Below the pieces are notes generated by a model, which did not search any database, was not told the DNA's origin, and was given only the letters and a program-made list of their open reading frames with translations. 64,000 nucleotides of DNA, taken from positions 1 through 64,000 of the forward strand of contig JAYULL010000009.1 of the NCBI GenBank assembly GCA_043763625.1, in the 5' to 3' direction. A program made the position numbers and the translations under genes. The DNA is from Rubrolithibacter sp043763625 (GTDB lineage: Bacteria > Bacteroidota > Bacteroidia > Sphingobacteriales > Sphingobacteriaceae). Of the stretch, positions 33,257-41,366 are shown one piece after another; the first letter of the stretch is position 1; the number at the start of each line of letters is the position of its first letter.

Positions 33257-34516
33257 CTAACCACGCTTCAATTCAAATATCGTAATTTCCGGAAGAACTC
33301 CTACTCGTCCGGGATAGCCTAAAAATCCGAAACCTTCATTAACATACAACTGTTGGTCTCCTTCGCGATAAAATCCTGCCCACTCCGGATAAACGTATTG
33401 TACCGGGCTCCACTGATAGTTTTCGGTGATCAGGCCAAACTGCATACCGTGAGTATGTCCGGCAAACATGCAATCTATTTTTGGGTAATTAGTCAAAACT
33501 TGAGCACGCCAATGTGAGGGATCGTGCGAAAGGAGTAAGTTTACAGGTAACTCGTCTGTCCCTTTTACAGCCAAATCAAGCCGGCCATGTTTCGGGAAAC
33601 GCCCTGCTCCCCAGTTTTCAACACCGATAATTCCTATTTCTTCACCGCCGACTTTAAGCCGACGACTTTCGTTCATCAAAATATCGTAGCCCATTCTTTT
33701 ATGAGTAGCAATAACTTGAGCTAAGTTTTTAGTTTTTTCGGGTGAAGATTCTTTGCCAAAGTAATAGTCGCCGTAATCATGATTTCCTAAAGTTGAAAAT
33801 ACACCGAGCGGAGCTTTTACCTTAGAAAAAATATCTTGATAGTCCCGCATTTCTGAGGCCAGATTGTTGACCAAATCTCCGGTGAAGAAAACAAAATCGG
33901 GCTTTTCGGCAAGCAGCATTTCTACACCGCCCGAAACCGCTTTTTTATTGTAAAAACTGCCGGAATGAATATCCGAAATTTGTCCCAGTTTTATCCCTTC
34001 AAAGGCTTTCGGCAGGTTTTTCAAGTAAAGCACTCGTCGTTTGAGCCGGTAATCATAAGCACCGGAAACTATTCCCCAACTTAAAGAAGCAAACGGAATG
34101 GCAGCTATTGCAACTCCGGCTTTAATTAAAAACTCGGAACGAGGAATTTTATCGCCTGAAGAAGAATCGGTTTCACTTTTAGACTTGTTACTTATTCTCG
34201 ATTTTTTGGTGAGCCTAATAATTCCTCGCCTTAAATCGTCAATTAGCAAAAACGGGAGAAAAAATAGCTTCGAAACGAATGTGATGAAAAACGCTACAAG
34301 AATTATTGCCCGAACCGTAAGCGTTACGTTAAAAAATATGCCGCAAAACACACCGGCAATAAGAAAGGCGCTGTATCCCCACCAAATCAGCTTAAAGTTT
34401 TTCTTCTTGCTTTCGCTCCAAGCAGGTTTTGTAGAGAGATAAGCCGTGTAGATATACCAATCTACAACTAACAAAATAATGCTTATAACTATTAAGGGAA
34501 TAATTCGACTCGACAT
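33257..34516 (-). CDS. Membrane-anchored metallophosphoesterase (YaeI-like)
   Basis: 419 residues. The N-terminal ~110 residues hold three to four membrane spans, followed by a basic/Ser-rich linker and another hydrophobic segment (~133-150). The calcineurin-like domain (~175-415) shows all metal-binding blocks: GQISDIHSG, FFTGDLVNN, TLGNHDYGDY, LLSHDPSHW and FAGHTHGMQFG. Related proteins hydrolyse phosphodiester or UDP-lipid substrates at the membrane. Downstream on the same strand are the UbiA-like and MOSC genes. Confidence 0.9.
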   Translation of the reverse strand: MSSRIIPLIVISIILLVVDWYIYTAYLSTKPAWSESKKKNFKLIWWGYSAFLIAGVFCGIFFNVTLTVRAIILVAFFITFVSKLFFLPFLLIDDLRRGIIRLTKKSRISNKSKSETDSSSGDKIPRSEFLIKAGVAIAAIPFASLSWGIVSGAYDYRLKRRVLYLKNLPKAFEGIKLGQISDIHSGSFYNKKAVSGGVEMLLAEKPDFVFFTGDLVNNLASEMRDYQDIFSKVKAPLGVFSTLGNHDYGDYYFGKESSPEKTKNLAQVIATHKRMGYDILMNESRRLKVGGEEIGIIGVENWGAGRFPKHGRLDLAVKGTDELPVNLLLSHDPSHWRAQVLTNYPKIDCMFAGHTHGMQFGLITENYQWSPVQYVYPEWAGFYREGDQQLYVNEGFGFLGYPGRVGVLPEITIFELKRG

Positions 34517-34537
34517 GAATGTATAGATTTCGGGCTC

Positions 34538-36052
34538 TTAATATTTGTTACGGTCGTCGTCGTAATCTTCATCCTCTTCGTCGCCAAACTCATTACTGAA
34601 CAAACTGCCGAACATGTCTTTAAAAGCAAATCCGTTATCTAAATAAGACTTGCTTAATTGCGAAAATTCTGCCAAGCCGTGCAGCAAAAACTCCATCAAA
34701 AGCAACTGTTGATTTTCGCTTAACCGCGGGTGAAAGTGTTTAACCGTGGCCCGAAGTCCGGGAACTAGATTTAGAGTTGTTTTGTATTGGGTGTTTGTTA
34801 AATCGTCGCTTATGTTTGTGGTATTGCCGGAAGCAAACCAACTCGTTATTTCATTATAAGGATTAGAGCCCTTGGCTTTTTTTTGTTTTTCAGGGTCAGG
34901 AAAGTATTGACTCATTAAGGTTTTGATAGATTTACCCACTAATATGTTCGCTACTTTTGCCGGACCTTCTTGTTCGCCTTCGTAAACCAATTCTATTTTG
35001 CCGGTTATTGCCGGAATTACTCCCAGGAAATCAGAAATGCGCACAAAGGTTGATTTTTCATCATTTATCAATATCCGTCTTTCGGCATTACTAATTAAGT
35101 TTTCGTAGGCTGAGATAGTAAGCCTTGCAGATACTCCCGACTTTTTATCAATATATTCAGAATTACGAGCTTCAAAAGCAATTTGCTCAATCAGGTCTTT
35201 TACAAGTCCGTCGGCCTCAATACGTTCAACTTGTTCTTCCGTAAGCTTTGCTTCTTGTTGGGTTATTTTCCTTGAAATCTCTACGCTTCGCGGATAATGA
35301 GTTAAAATTTGGCTCTCGATACGATCTTTAAGCGGAGTTACTATTGAACCTCGGTTGGTGTAATCTTCCGGATTTGCAGTAAACACAAACTGGATATCGA
35401 GCGGCAACCGGAGTTTAAAACCTCGAATTTGAATATCCTTTTCCTGTAAAATATTAAAAAGCGCTACTTGGATTCTTGCTTGCAAATCCGGCAATTCGTT
35501 AATCACAAAAATTCCGCGATGAGCACGAGGAATCAGGCCGAAGTGAATTACTCGCTCATCCGAGTAAGTCAGTTTTAAGGTCGCAGCTTTTATCGGATCA
35601 ACATCACCGATTAAATCCGCTACAGTAACATCAGGGGTTGCAAGCTTTTCAGTGTATCGTTCAGAACGGTGAAGCCATGCAATCGGTGTTTGATCTTTCT
35701 TCTCTGCCAACGTAGTTAGAGCAAACCGGGAAATGGGATTAAACGGATCGTCATACACTTCCGAGCCTTCTACGTAGGGCACATACTCGTCTAACAAATT
35801 AATCATCAACCGAGCTATACGCGTTTTTGCCTGTCCGCGTAAGCCTAATAACAGAATATTGTGTTTGGATAAAATTGCTGTTTGAAGATCGGGAATAACG
35901 GTGTCTTCATAACCGATAATCCCTTCAAATCCGGCATCCTTACTTTTAAGCTGCTTAATCAAATTGGCTCTCAGCTCTTCTTTAACGCCTCGGCTCTTAT
36001 ATCCTGATGCTTTTAGTGCACCAAATGTTTTTATGCTTGTAATATCGTTCAT
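34538..36052 (-). CDS. ChlI/MoxR-like AAA+ ATPase
   Basis: 504 residues related to the magnesium-chelatase I subunit. The P-loop is GLRGQAKTRIARL (~70), with Ala where Walker A normally has Gly before Lys. The Walker B/sensor region includes GIFVINELPDL and FVFTANPEDYTNRG. The tail is very acidic (FGDEEDEDYDDDRNKY). It is followed upstream by the vWA gene (80 bp gap). Such AAA/vWA pairs usually remodel or metallate a target protein; no chlorophyll or cobalamin gene is near, so it is not a magnesium chelatase. Confidence 0.88.
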   Translation of the reverse strand: MNDITSIKTFGALKASGYKSRGVKEELRANLIKQLKSKDAGFEGIIGYEDTVIPDLQTAILSKHNILLLGLRGQAKTRIARLMINLLDEYVPYVEGSEVYDDPFNPISRFALTTLAEKKDQTPIAWLHRSERYTEKLATPDVTVADLIGDVDPIKAATLKLTYSDERVIHFGLIPRAHRGIFVINELPDLQARIQVALFNILQEKDIQIRGFKLRLPLDIQFVFTANPEDYTNRGSIVTPLKDRIESQILTHYPRSVEISRKITQQEAKLTEEQVERIEADGLVKDLIEQIAFEARNSEYIDKKSGVSARLTISAYENLISNAERRILINDEKSTFVRISDFLGVIPAITGKIELVYEGEQEGPAKVANILVGKSIKTLMSQYFPDPEKQKKAKGSNPYNEITSWFASGNTTNISDDLTNTQYKTTLNLVPGLRATVKHFHPRLSENQQLLLMEFLLHGLAEFSQLSKSYLDNGFAFKDMFGSLFSNEFGDEEDEDYDDDRNKY

Positions 36053-36132
36053 GTGTGTTTTTTAGTTGCTTAGCCATTAGGGATTAGTCATTTGTAACAG
36101 CGTACTATTTCCTAATGACGCTTGACTACTTC

Positions 36133-37233
36133 CTAACGTACGGTCCTTCTCCGGTTGCGAATGTAATCTTCAAAAATATATTCTCCCAAGCCCTTAAGCG
36201 AGCTGTAGAAAGCTTTACCGCCGTTTATTTCGGTGAACTTCCTTACAAATTGCTGTAGATACGGGTCGCGGGCAATCATAAAAGTAGTTATCGGGATATG
36301 GAGGCGTTTGCATTGAGCGGCCATATTCAGCGTTTTGTTAACCACTTTCCTATCGAGGCCGATACTGTTTTTATAATACTTTGCCCCTTCTTTCAAGCAT
36401 GTCGGCTTTCCGTCGGTGATCATGAAGATTTGTTTATTGTGCGTCTTTCTCCTTCTGAGAATATCGGTTGCCAGCTCTAATCCGGCGTACGTATTTGTGT
36501 GATACGGCCCTACTTGCAAATACGGCAAATCTTTTAAGGTAATGGGCCAGGCGTCGTTACCGAAAACTACAATATCTAAAGTGTCTTTAGGATATTTAGT
36601 TTTAATAAGTTCTGATAATGCCATCGCTACTTTTTTTGCCGGAGTGATTCGATCTTCGCCGTAGAGAATCATGGAGTGCGAAATATCAATCATTAACACA
36701 GTTGAGGTAAGCGTTTTAAAATCTTTCTCTTCAACTTCCAAATCACGCTCCGTCATAGTAAAATCCGCGATCCCGTGATTTATTTGGGCGTTATGAATAG
36801 AAGCCGTCATGTCGATTTGATCTAAAGCATCCCCGAATTCATATTCTCGCCGGTCGGCGTTCTTTTCCTCGCCTTGCCCGGATCGGTTTGTATTATGATG
36901 TCCCTTGCCGGATTTTTTCAGTTTCCCGAAGATTTCCTCTAAAGCGGATTTCCGGATGCTTTGCTCGGTTTTGCCGGTTATATTAAATCCCCCATTATTA
37001 TTTTGATCGTCGTCGATATAGCCTTGCTTTTTCAAGTCTTCAATAAAGTCGCCCATGCCGTACTCATCATTCGTTAACTTGTATTGCTTATCGAGCTCGT
37101 TCATCCAAGTCAATGCTTCATTGGCATCGCCTGAGGTATAATTCAGCAATTCCATAAACAACTTTAATAATTCATCAAAGCCGCCTTTTTGAATTTGCTC
37201 CGGCCTGAACTCAGAAAATATAAACCCTCGCAT
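36133..37233 (-). CDS. vWA-domain protein paired with the ChlI-like ATPase
   Basis: 366 residues. The N-terminal half is helical and charged with a low-complexity linker (GKGHHNTNRSGQGEEKNADRR). The C-terminal half (~175-355) is a von Willebrand A domain with an intact MIDAS: DISHS, a downstream Thr region (GPYHTNTYAGL), and MITDGKPT. It precedes the AAA+ gene on the same strand, matching the ChlD/NorD-like partner arrangement. The client protein is unknown. Confidence 0.88.
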   Translation of the reverse strand: MRGFIFSEFRPEQIQKGGFDELLKLFMELLNYTSGDANEALTWMNELDKQYKLTNDEYGMGDFIEDLKKQGYIDDDQNNNGGFNITGKTEQSIRKSALEEIFGKLKKSGKGHHNTNRSGQGEEKNADRREYEFGDALDQIDMTASIHNAQINHGIADFTMTERDLEVEEKDFKTLTSTVLMIDISHSMILYGEDRITPAKKVAMALSELIKTKYPKDTLDIVVFGNDAWPITLKDLPYLQVGPYHTNTYAGLELATDILRRRKTHNKQIFMITDGKPTCLKEGAKYYKNSIGLDRKVVNKTLNMAAQCKRLHIPITTFMIARDPYLQQFVRKFTEINGGKAFYSSLKGLGEYIFEDYIRNRRRTVR

Positions 37234-37572
37234 AATTAGCCTTTCATTTTACAACGAACATCCGAAGTTAAAAGTTTGCACTGCAAAGAATGTTATGAAG
37301 GTGTAAATTAAGTTAAAGGTGGGAAGGTTAAGAAGTTTAGGAGGCCGAGGTTTAGTTAAAGATGGCGAATTGCAGACAATATCATCGGAATTATCGCTTT
37401 TGCTCCAGTCATCCCAAGAGCAGCCGCTGATCTCTTTCAAACGGCACTATCCCGGCTGAAATAAGTTTTACTGATTTTCGACTTACTCGTTAACAGCTTT
37501 TATAGCGTTATAGTAGTCTTTCTTTGCGAAATATCTATCGCGTTTTATCTTAATTTCGAAAATAATAAATTA
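37234..37572. other. Intergenic region, no supported gene
   Basis: This 339-bp stretch separates pfkB from the vWA gene. A 63-codon minus-strand frame at 37249-37440 has no family pattern and no sensible start context, and I do not regard it as a gene. An AT-rich dyad (AATAATAAATTATTATC) just after the pfkB stop may aid termination but is weak. It presumably holds the promoter of the vWA-AAA operon, although no clear -7 match was found. Confidence 0.5.
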
Positions 37573-38454
37573 TTATCTTAAAATTAAATCATTCACATTC
37601 TTAATTGTATAATCCGGATTGGCACCGGCCTTAGAAGCAACCAAAGCACCTGCCGCACAAGCAAGTTTTATCGTTTTTTCTACAGGTTCTTTGTCTAATA
37701 ACCCTTTAATAAAAGTCGCTAAAAAGGCGTCTCCGGCACCAACAGTGTCCGCAACTTCTACTTCGTAGCCGAAGTGTTTGTAAAGTTTATTATTCGAAAA
37801 AACCAATGCGCCTCGCTCACCTAAAGTAACACATACGGTATTCATTTTAAACTTTTTGGCTACCGCTATTATTTGTTCATCCTCAGTTTTTCCGGCAAGA
37901 GCATACTGTTTACATAAATACTCGAGCTCATGCTCGTTAAGTTTTAAAAAGTCTGTTTTTGCGATAAGTTGCTCCAAAATTTCAGAAGTAAAATGCGGCG
38001 GCCGAAGGTTCATGTCAAATACTCTAAACTTGGCTTCATCAATCAGCCGCAACAAAGTTTTGCGACTTGTTTCGCTCCGGCAAGCCAAACTTCCGAAAAC
38101 AAAAGCTTCCGCTTGTTTTACTTCGGCAATTGCCCTTTCTTCCAACTGTATTTCATCCCAAGCAACAGGGGCAACAATAGTATAAGTTGCTTGATTGGCG
38201 GCATCGAGGTGAACCTGCACCGTTCCGGTAGGCAACGAGCCATGGGTTTGTAGTAGAGATGTATCTGAATGCTGATTTCGAATGAATTCGAGTATATCTT
38301 TCCCGTCTTCATCTCCTCCAACTGCACTGATTAATTTACTTTCAAAACCCTGCTTTTTTAAATGTAGGGCAACATTAAGAGGCGCTCCCCCAATTTGTTT
38401 CTCGTTAGGGAAACAATCCCATAAAACCTCGCCGAAGCATATTACTTTTTGCAT
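37573..38454 (-). CDS. PfkB-family sugar kinase (fructokinase-like)
   Basis: 293 residues from the ATG at 38454 (MQKVICFGEVLWDCFP); an in-frame ATG at 38472 would add six residues. Ribokinase-fold signatures: GEVLWDCFPNEKQIGGAPLNVALHL at the start, and ADTVGAGDAFLATFIKGLL with the catalytic Asp near residue 250. The order of motifs and the short length fit bacterial fructokinases. A GH32-like glycosidase lies four genes away, which would fit fructan use, but they are not one operon. Confidence 0.87.
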   Translation of the reverse strand: MQKVICFGEVLWDCFPNEKQIGGAPLNVALHLKKQGFESKLISAVGGDEDGKDILEFIRNQHSDTSLLQTHGSLPTGTVQVHLDAANQATYTIVAPVAWDEIQLEERAIAEVKQAEAFVFGSLACRSETSRKTLLRLIDEAKFRVFDMNLRPPHFTSEILEQLIAKTDFLKLNEHELEYLCKQYALAGKTEDEQIIAVAKKFKMNTVCVTLGERGALVFSNNKLYKHFGYEVEVADTVGAGDAFLATFIKGLLDKEPVEKTIKLACAAGALVASKAGANPDYTIKNVNDLILR

Positions 38455-38528
38455 AGTGGTTTGTTTTGTCATTCAAATGAAGTGAAAAATATCCTCTCCG
38501 GGATCGGCGGATTAAGATGTCGAGCTTT

Positions 38529-39410
38529 TTAAACCGGCTCGCTTTTTAATAAGGCATTTTGAGCTCTCTTTATAGCTAATTCCTCTTTCCACCCCATATA
38601 ACGCTTACTGAAGTTTTGTTTCATGATATCGTCAAACTTCCGTTGAATAGTTAAGTTGTACAGACTTCTTGCTTTAACGGCCCAAGAACTATCCCACGCT
38701 CTGAGTGAAATTGAAAAGGATCCGTCGAGATATTTCATCCAGTGCCACATCCCGGTAGGCATAAATAAAGTGTCACCATGCTCTAATACGGTTTCGTAAC
38801 CTTCAATGCCGTTCAGTGCAGGAAACTTCTCGAAATCAGGATTTGAAATATCAAAATCCTCCAAAGCATAGGTTGCAAAAGGCAGGCAGTATAATCGCTC
38901 TTTCCATTTATTGTCAAACAAAATGATATGTTTTCTGCCGTGAAAGTGGGTATGAAAAATATGAGCTAAATCTATGTCGTAATGCAAAAAAGTAGAGGAT
39001 CCTTCCCCTCCGAAAAACATACCCGGAAACTTATCTAAAAAACCTCCTGTCAACTCTTTCGGAGCCACATAGTCTTCAAGTAGTTTAGAGGCGTGTTTTA
39101 TAGGATCAAAAAAGAAAATTCTTAGATCGGTAGGTTCTCGGCGAATCAAATCAATATAATCTGCAAACTTCATTTCGGTAGTTGCGGTATTAAGCGGTTT
39201 TGAAGGATCTGCTTTAGAGCTGTTGTAAATCGGAACGGTTTTATCTCCAACTACTTCCTGCAAATATTCAAAGGTCCATTTTTTAAAAGCCGGCCAGTTC
39301 CTTGCATAGTTGCGAATTACAAGTGCTTTCCGAGGTTTCAGATAATTATTTAGAAATTCTTCGCGGCTAATTTCGTCAACAACATCTATCGGGCTTAGCT
39401 TTATTGCCAT
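38529..39410 (-). CDS. Cupin_8 / JmjC-like oxygenase-fold protein
   Basis: 293 residues. The N-terminal segment LKPRKALVIRNYARNWPAFKKWT is the typical cupin_8 opening. The Fe(II) facial triad is plausible: HYD in FLHYDIDLAHIFHTHFHG and a distal His in GDTLFMPTGMWHWM. Family members are 2-oxoglutarate-dependent hydroxylases of proteins or RNA-associated targets. The substrate is unknown. It is transcribed alone; a terminator for the upstream fasciclin gene lies in the gap. Confidence 0.85.
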   Translation of the reverse strand: MAIKLSPIDVVDEISREEFLNNYLKPRKALVIRNYARNWPAFKKWTFEYLQEVVGDKTVPIYNSSKADPSKPLNTATTEMKFADYIDLIRREPTDLRIFFFDPIKHASKLLEDYVAPKELTGGFLDKFPGMFFGGEGSSTFLHYDIDLAHIFHTHFHGRKHIILFDNKWKERLYCLPFATYALEDFDISNPDFEKFPALNGIEGYETVLEHGDTLFMPTGMWHWMKYLDGSFSISLRAWDSSWAVKARSLYNLTIQRKFDDIMKQNFSKRYMGWKEELAIKRAQNALLKSEPV

Positions 39411-39512
39411 ATAAAAAGCGATTTAGGGTAAGCAAAAATATAGAATTCTATTTTCATTACTCAAGAGAAAGTTAATGATATATTATTGACGAAATGAGAC
39501 CTTGAAATGTTA

Positions 39513-39546
39513 CAAAAAAAGCCCTGCACTATTTCTAATGCAAGGC
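39513..39546 (-). terminator. Rho-independent terminator after the fasciclin gene
   Basis: Reading the minus strand, GCCTTGCA-(10 nt)-TGCAGGGC forms an 8-bp stem with one G-U pair and runs into TTTTTTT. It starts 29 bp after the fasciclin stop codon. Confidence 0.8.
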
Positions 39547-39574
39547 CAATCTACCTAAATATTAACTCTATTTT

Positions 39575-40129
39575 TTACGATTTGGGAGTTACAACATGAT
39601 CAATTACATGAATTACTCCGTTACTTTGAAACACATCGGCAATTGTAACTTTCGCCGTGTTTCCATTTTCGTCTTTCAAAAACACCTCACCACCTTTAAT
39701 CATGAACCAAAGTTTTCCACCACTTACAGTTGCCATTTCGGCTGTTCCGTTACCTTTTTTAATCGCTTTCATCACATCTGACGCACTAAATTTACCGGCA
39801 AGCACATGGTACGTTAAAATTTTTGCAAGTGTTGATTTGTTTTCCGGCTTAACCAGTGTTTCAACTGTTCCGGCAGGAAGTAAGGCAAAGGCATCATTAG
39901 TTGGAGCAAAAACTGTAAACGGGCCTTTAGTTTTTAAAGTTTCTACCAAACCGGCGGCTCTAACGGCAGCAACAAGTGTTGTGTGATCTTTAGAATTTAC
40001 TGCATTATCAACTATATCTTTTGTAGGATACATTTCTGCCCCGCCAACCATTTTAGTTTTTTGAGCATAACTTTGAGTACTTATTGCAATAGCTGCTACT
40101 GCAAACATCGTCTTGAAAATCTTCTTCAT
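39575..40129 (-). CDS. Secreted fasciclin-domain protein
   Basis: 184 residues with a signal peptide (MKKIFKTMFAVAAIAISTQSYAQ). One FAS1 domain fills the rest (~40-184), with the H1 and H2 boxes GPFTVFAPTNDAFALLP and GVIHVIDHVVTPK and the intervening TYHVLAGKFSASDV. FAS1 proteins mediate adhesion or act as secreted stress proteins. A 7-bp inverted repeat (TTCAGTT/AACTGAA, 40142-40161) lies 12 bp before the start codon. The gene has its own terminator and is probably monocistronic. Confidence 0.93.
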   Translation of the reverse strand: MKKIFKTMFAVAAIAISTQSYAQKTKMVGGAEMYPTKDIVDNAVNSKDHTTLVAAVRAAGLVETLKTKGPFTVFAPTNDAFALLPAGTVETLVKPENKSTLAKILTYHVLAGKFSASDVMKAIKKGNGTAEMATVSGGKLWFMIKGGEVFLKDENGNTAKVTIADVFQSNGVIHVIDHVVTPKS

Positions 40130-40141
40130 GTTTTTATTTTA

Positions 40142-40161
40142 TTCAGTTTTTGTTAACTGAA
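40142..40161. repeat. Inverted repeat in the fasciclin 5' region
   Basis: TTCAGTT-TTTGTT-AACTGAA has 7-bp perfect arms and a 6-nt loop. It could be an operator or a 5'-UTR hairpin of the fasciclin mRNA, or a weak end for hemW transcripts. The bases after it on the minus strand are A-rich, not a T run, so it is not a standard terminator. Confidence 0.35.
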
Positions 40162-40210
40162 GGGATTTACGAGAAGACGACCAATCCGGTTTTTTTTAAG
40201 AGAGATAATA

Positions 40211-41347
40211 TTAAGAACCCTCTTCTAAAAACAATTCTCCGGCAATATGGTCAGCAAAAAGCTTCCCGTGGCGGGTTAATACCACGCTGTTTTCTTTTTG
40301 AGTGATAGAGTTGTTTGCGATAAACGGAATTAAGCTTTTTTCAATTTCCGATTTGTAATCCGGGCCGAAATCGTTCTTTATTTTATTTAAATCCATTCCC
40401 CACATGGTTCGCAGAGAAGTCATAATGTACTCGTTTACCCGATCAGTAAGCGTTAATTCTTCTATTTCTGCCGGCACTTGAGCGTTTGAAAGAGACTCAA
40501 TATATCGACCGTTGTCGGCAACGTTCCATTGCCGAGTTTCGCCGTTAAAAGAATGCGCAGACGGACCAACTCCCAAATAGGGAATACCGTTCCAATAATT
40601 AGAGTTATGTTTTGAGTAACGGCCGGGTTTTGCGAAGTTCGAAATTTCATAATGTTCAAATCCGGCATCTTCAAGCTTCTCCATTAAAATAACAAACTGA
40701 TCGGCACTTTGAGCATCGCTCATTATTGCTTGCTTTCCTCTTTTGATAAAAGATGCTAAGGCGGTTTTTGGCTCTACCGTTATAGAATATGACGAAATAT
40801 GCGGAACATCAAGCTGTAGAGCGATTATAATATTAGAAACCCATTTTTGATTAGTAAGTAATGGGAAACCGTAGATAAGATCAAGCGTAATATTTTCAAA
40901 GCCGGCATCCTGTACTCGCTTTATAGAAGTTTCTGCTTCTATCGCATTATGCGGCCGATTCATCCAAATTAAATCTTCATCAAAAAAAGATTGCGTACCG
41001 ATACTGAAACGGTTGATAGGAGTGTTTCTCAACTCTTTTACTTTTTTTGAATTAAGATCATCCGGGTTGGCTTCTAACGTAATTTCCGCGTCGGATGAAA
41101 CCGAAAAAATGCCGGTAATATGATTTAGAATTCTTTCGATCTCCGCCGCTTCTAAAACCGAAGGCGTGCCGCCGCCAAAATAAATGGTTTCTACCGTTTG
41201 ATTTTGGAGGTATATTTTTCTTAAAGATATTTCTTGAAGAATAGCCTCAATCATTTCCTCTTTATACTTTAACGACGTGCTAAAATGAAAATCGCAGTAA
41301 TGACAAGCTCGCTTGCAAAAGGGGATGTGAAGGTAAATTCCGGCCAT
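40211..41347 (-). CDS. hemW: Heme chaperone HemW (radical SAM, HemN-like)
   Basis: 378 residues. The radical SAM motif CKRACHYCDFHFS is at ~10-20, followed by ETIYFGGGTPSVL, EANPDDL, RFSIGTQSF and DLIYGFP blocks. A HemN C-terminal domain follows with VNEYIMTSLRTMWGMDL. The short N-terminus and absence of the second CxxxxC feature fit HemW rather than true coproporphyrinogen III dehydrogenase. It probably delivers heme to membrane enzymes, relevant to the cytochrome cluster further right. It lies 19 bp from the GH32-like gene on the same strand. Confidence 0.9.
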   Translation of the reverse strand: MAGIYLHIPFCKRACHYCDFHFSTSLKYKEEMIEAILQEISLRKIYLQNQTVETIYFGGGTPSVLEAAEIERILNHITGIFSVSSDAEITLEANPDDLNSKKVKELRNTPINRFSIGTQSFFDEDLIWMNRPHNAIEAETSIKRVQDAGFENITLDLIYGFPLLTNQKWVSNIIIALQLDVPHISSYSITVEPKTALASFIKRGKQAIMSDAQSADQFVILMEKLEDAGFEHYEISNFAKPGRYSKHNSNYWNGIPYLGVGPSAHSFNGETRQWNVADNGRYIESLSNAQVPAEIEELTLTDRVNEYIMTSLRTMWGMDLNKIKNDFGPDYKSEIEKSLIPFIANNSITQKENSVVLTRHGKLFADHIAGELFLEEGS

Positions 41348-41366
41348 GATTTGATTACGCGATCAG

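Noticed and set aside
34538..37233. True magnesium chelatase (chlI/chlD)
   Set aside because: No chlH/cobN-like large subunit or tetrapyrrole pathway gene is nearby, and the sequence fits the generic ChlI/MoxR plus vWA group.
37249..37440. 63-codon minus-strand frame between pfkB and the vWA gene
   Set aside because: No family pattern, odd composition, no ribosome-binding context; treated as non-coding.
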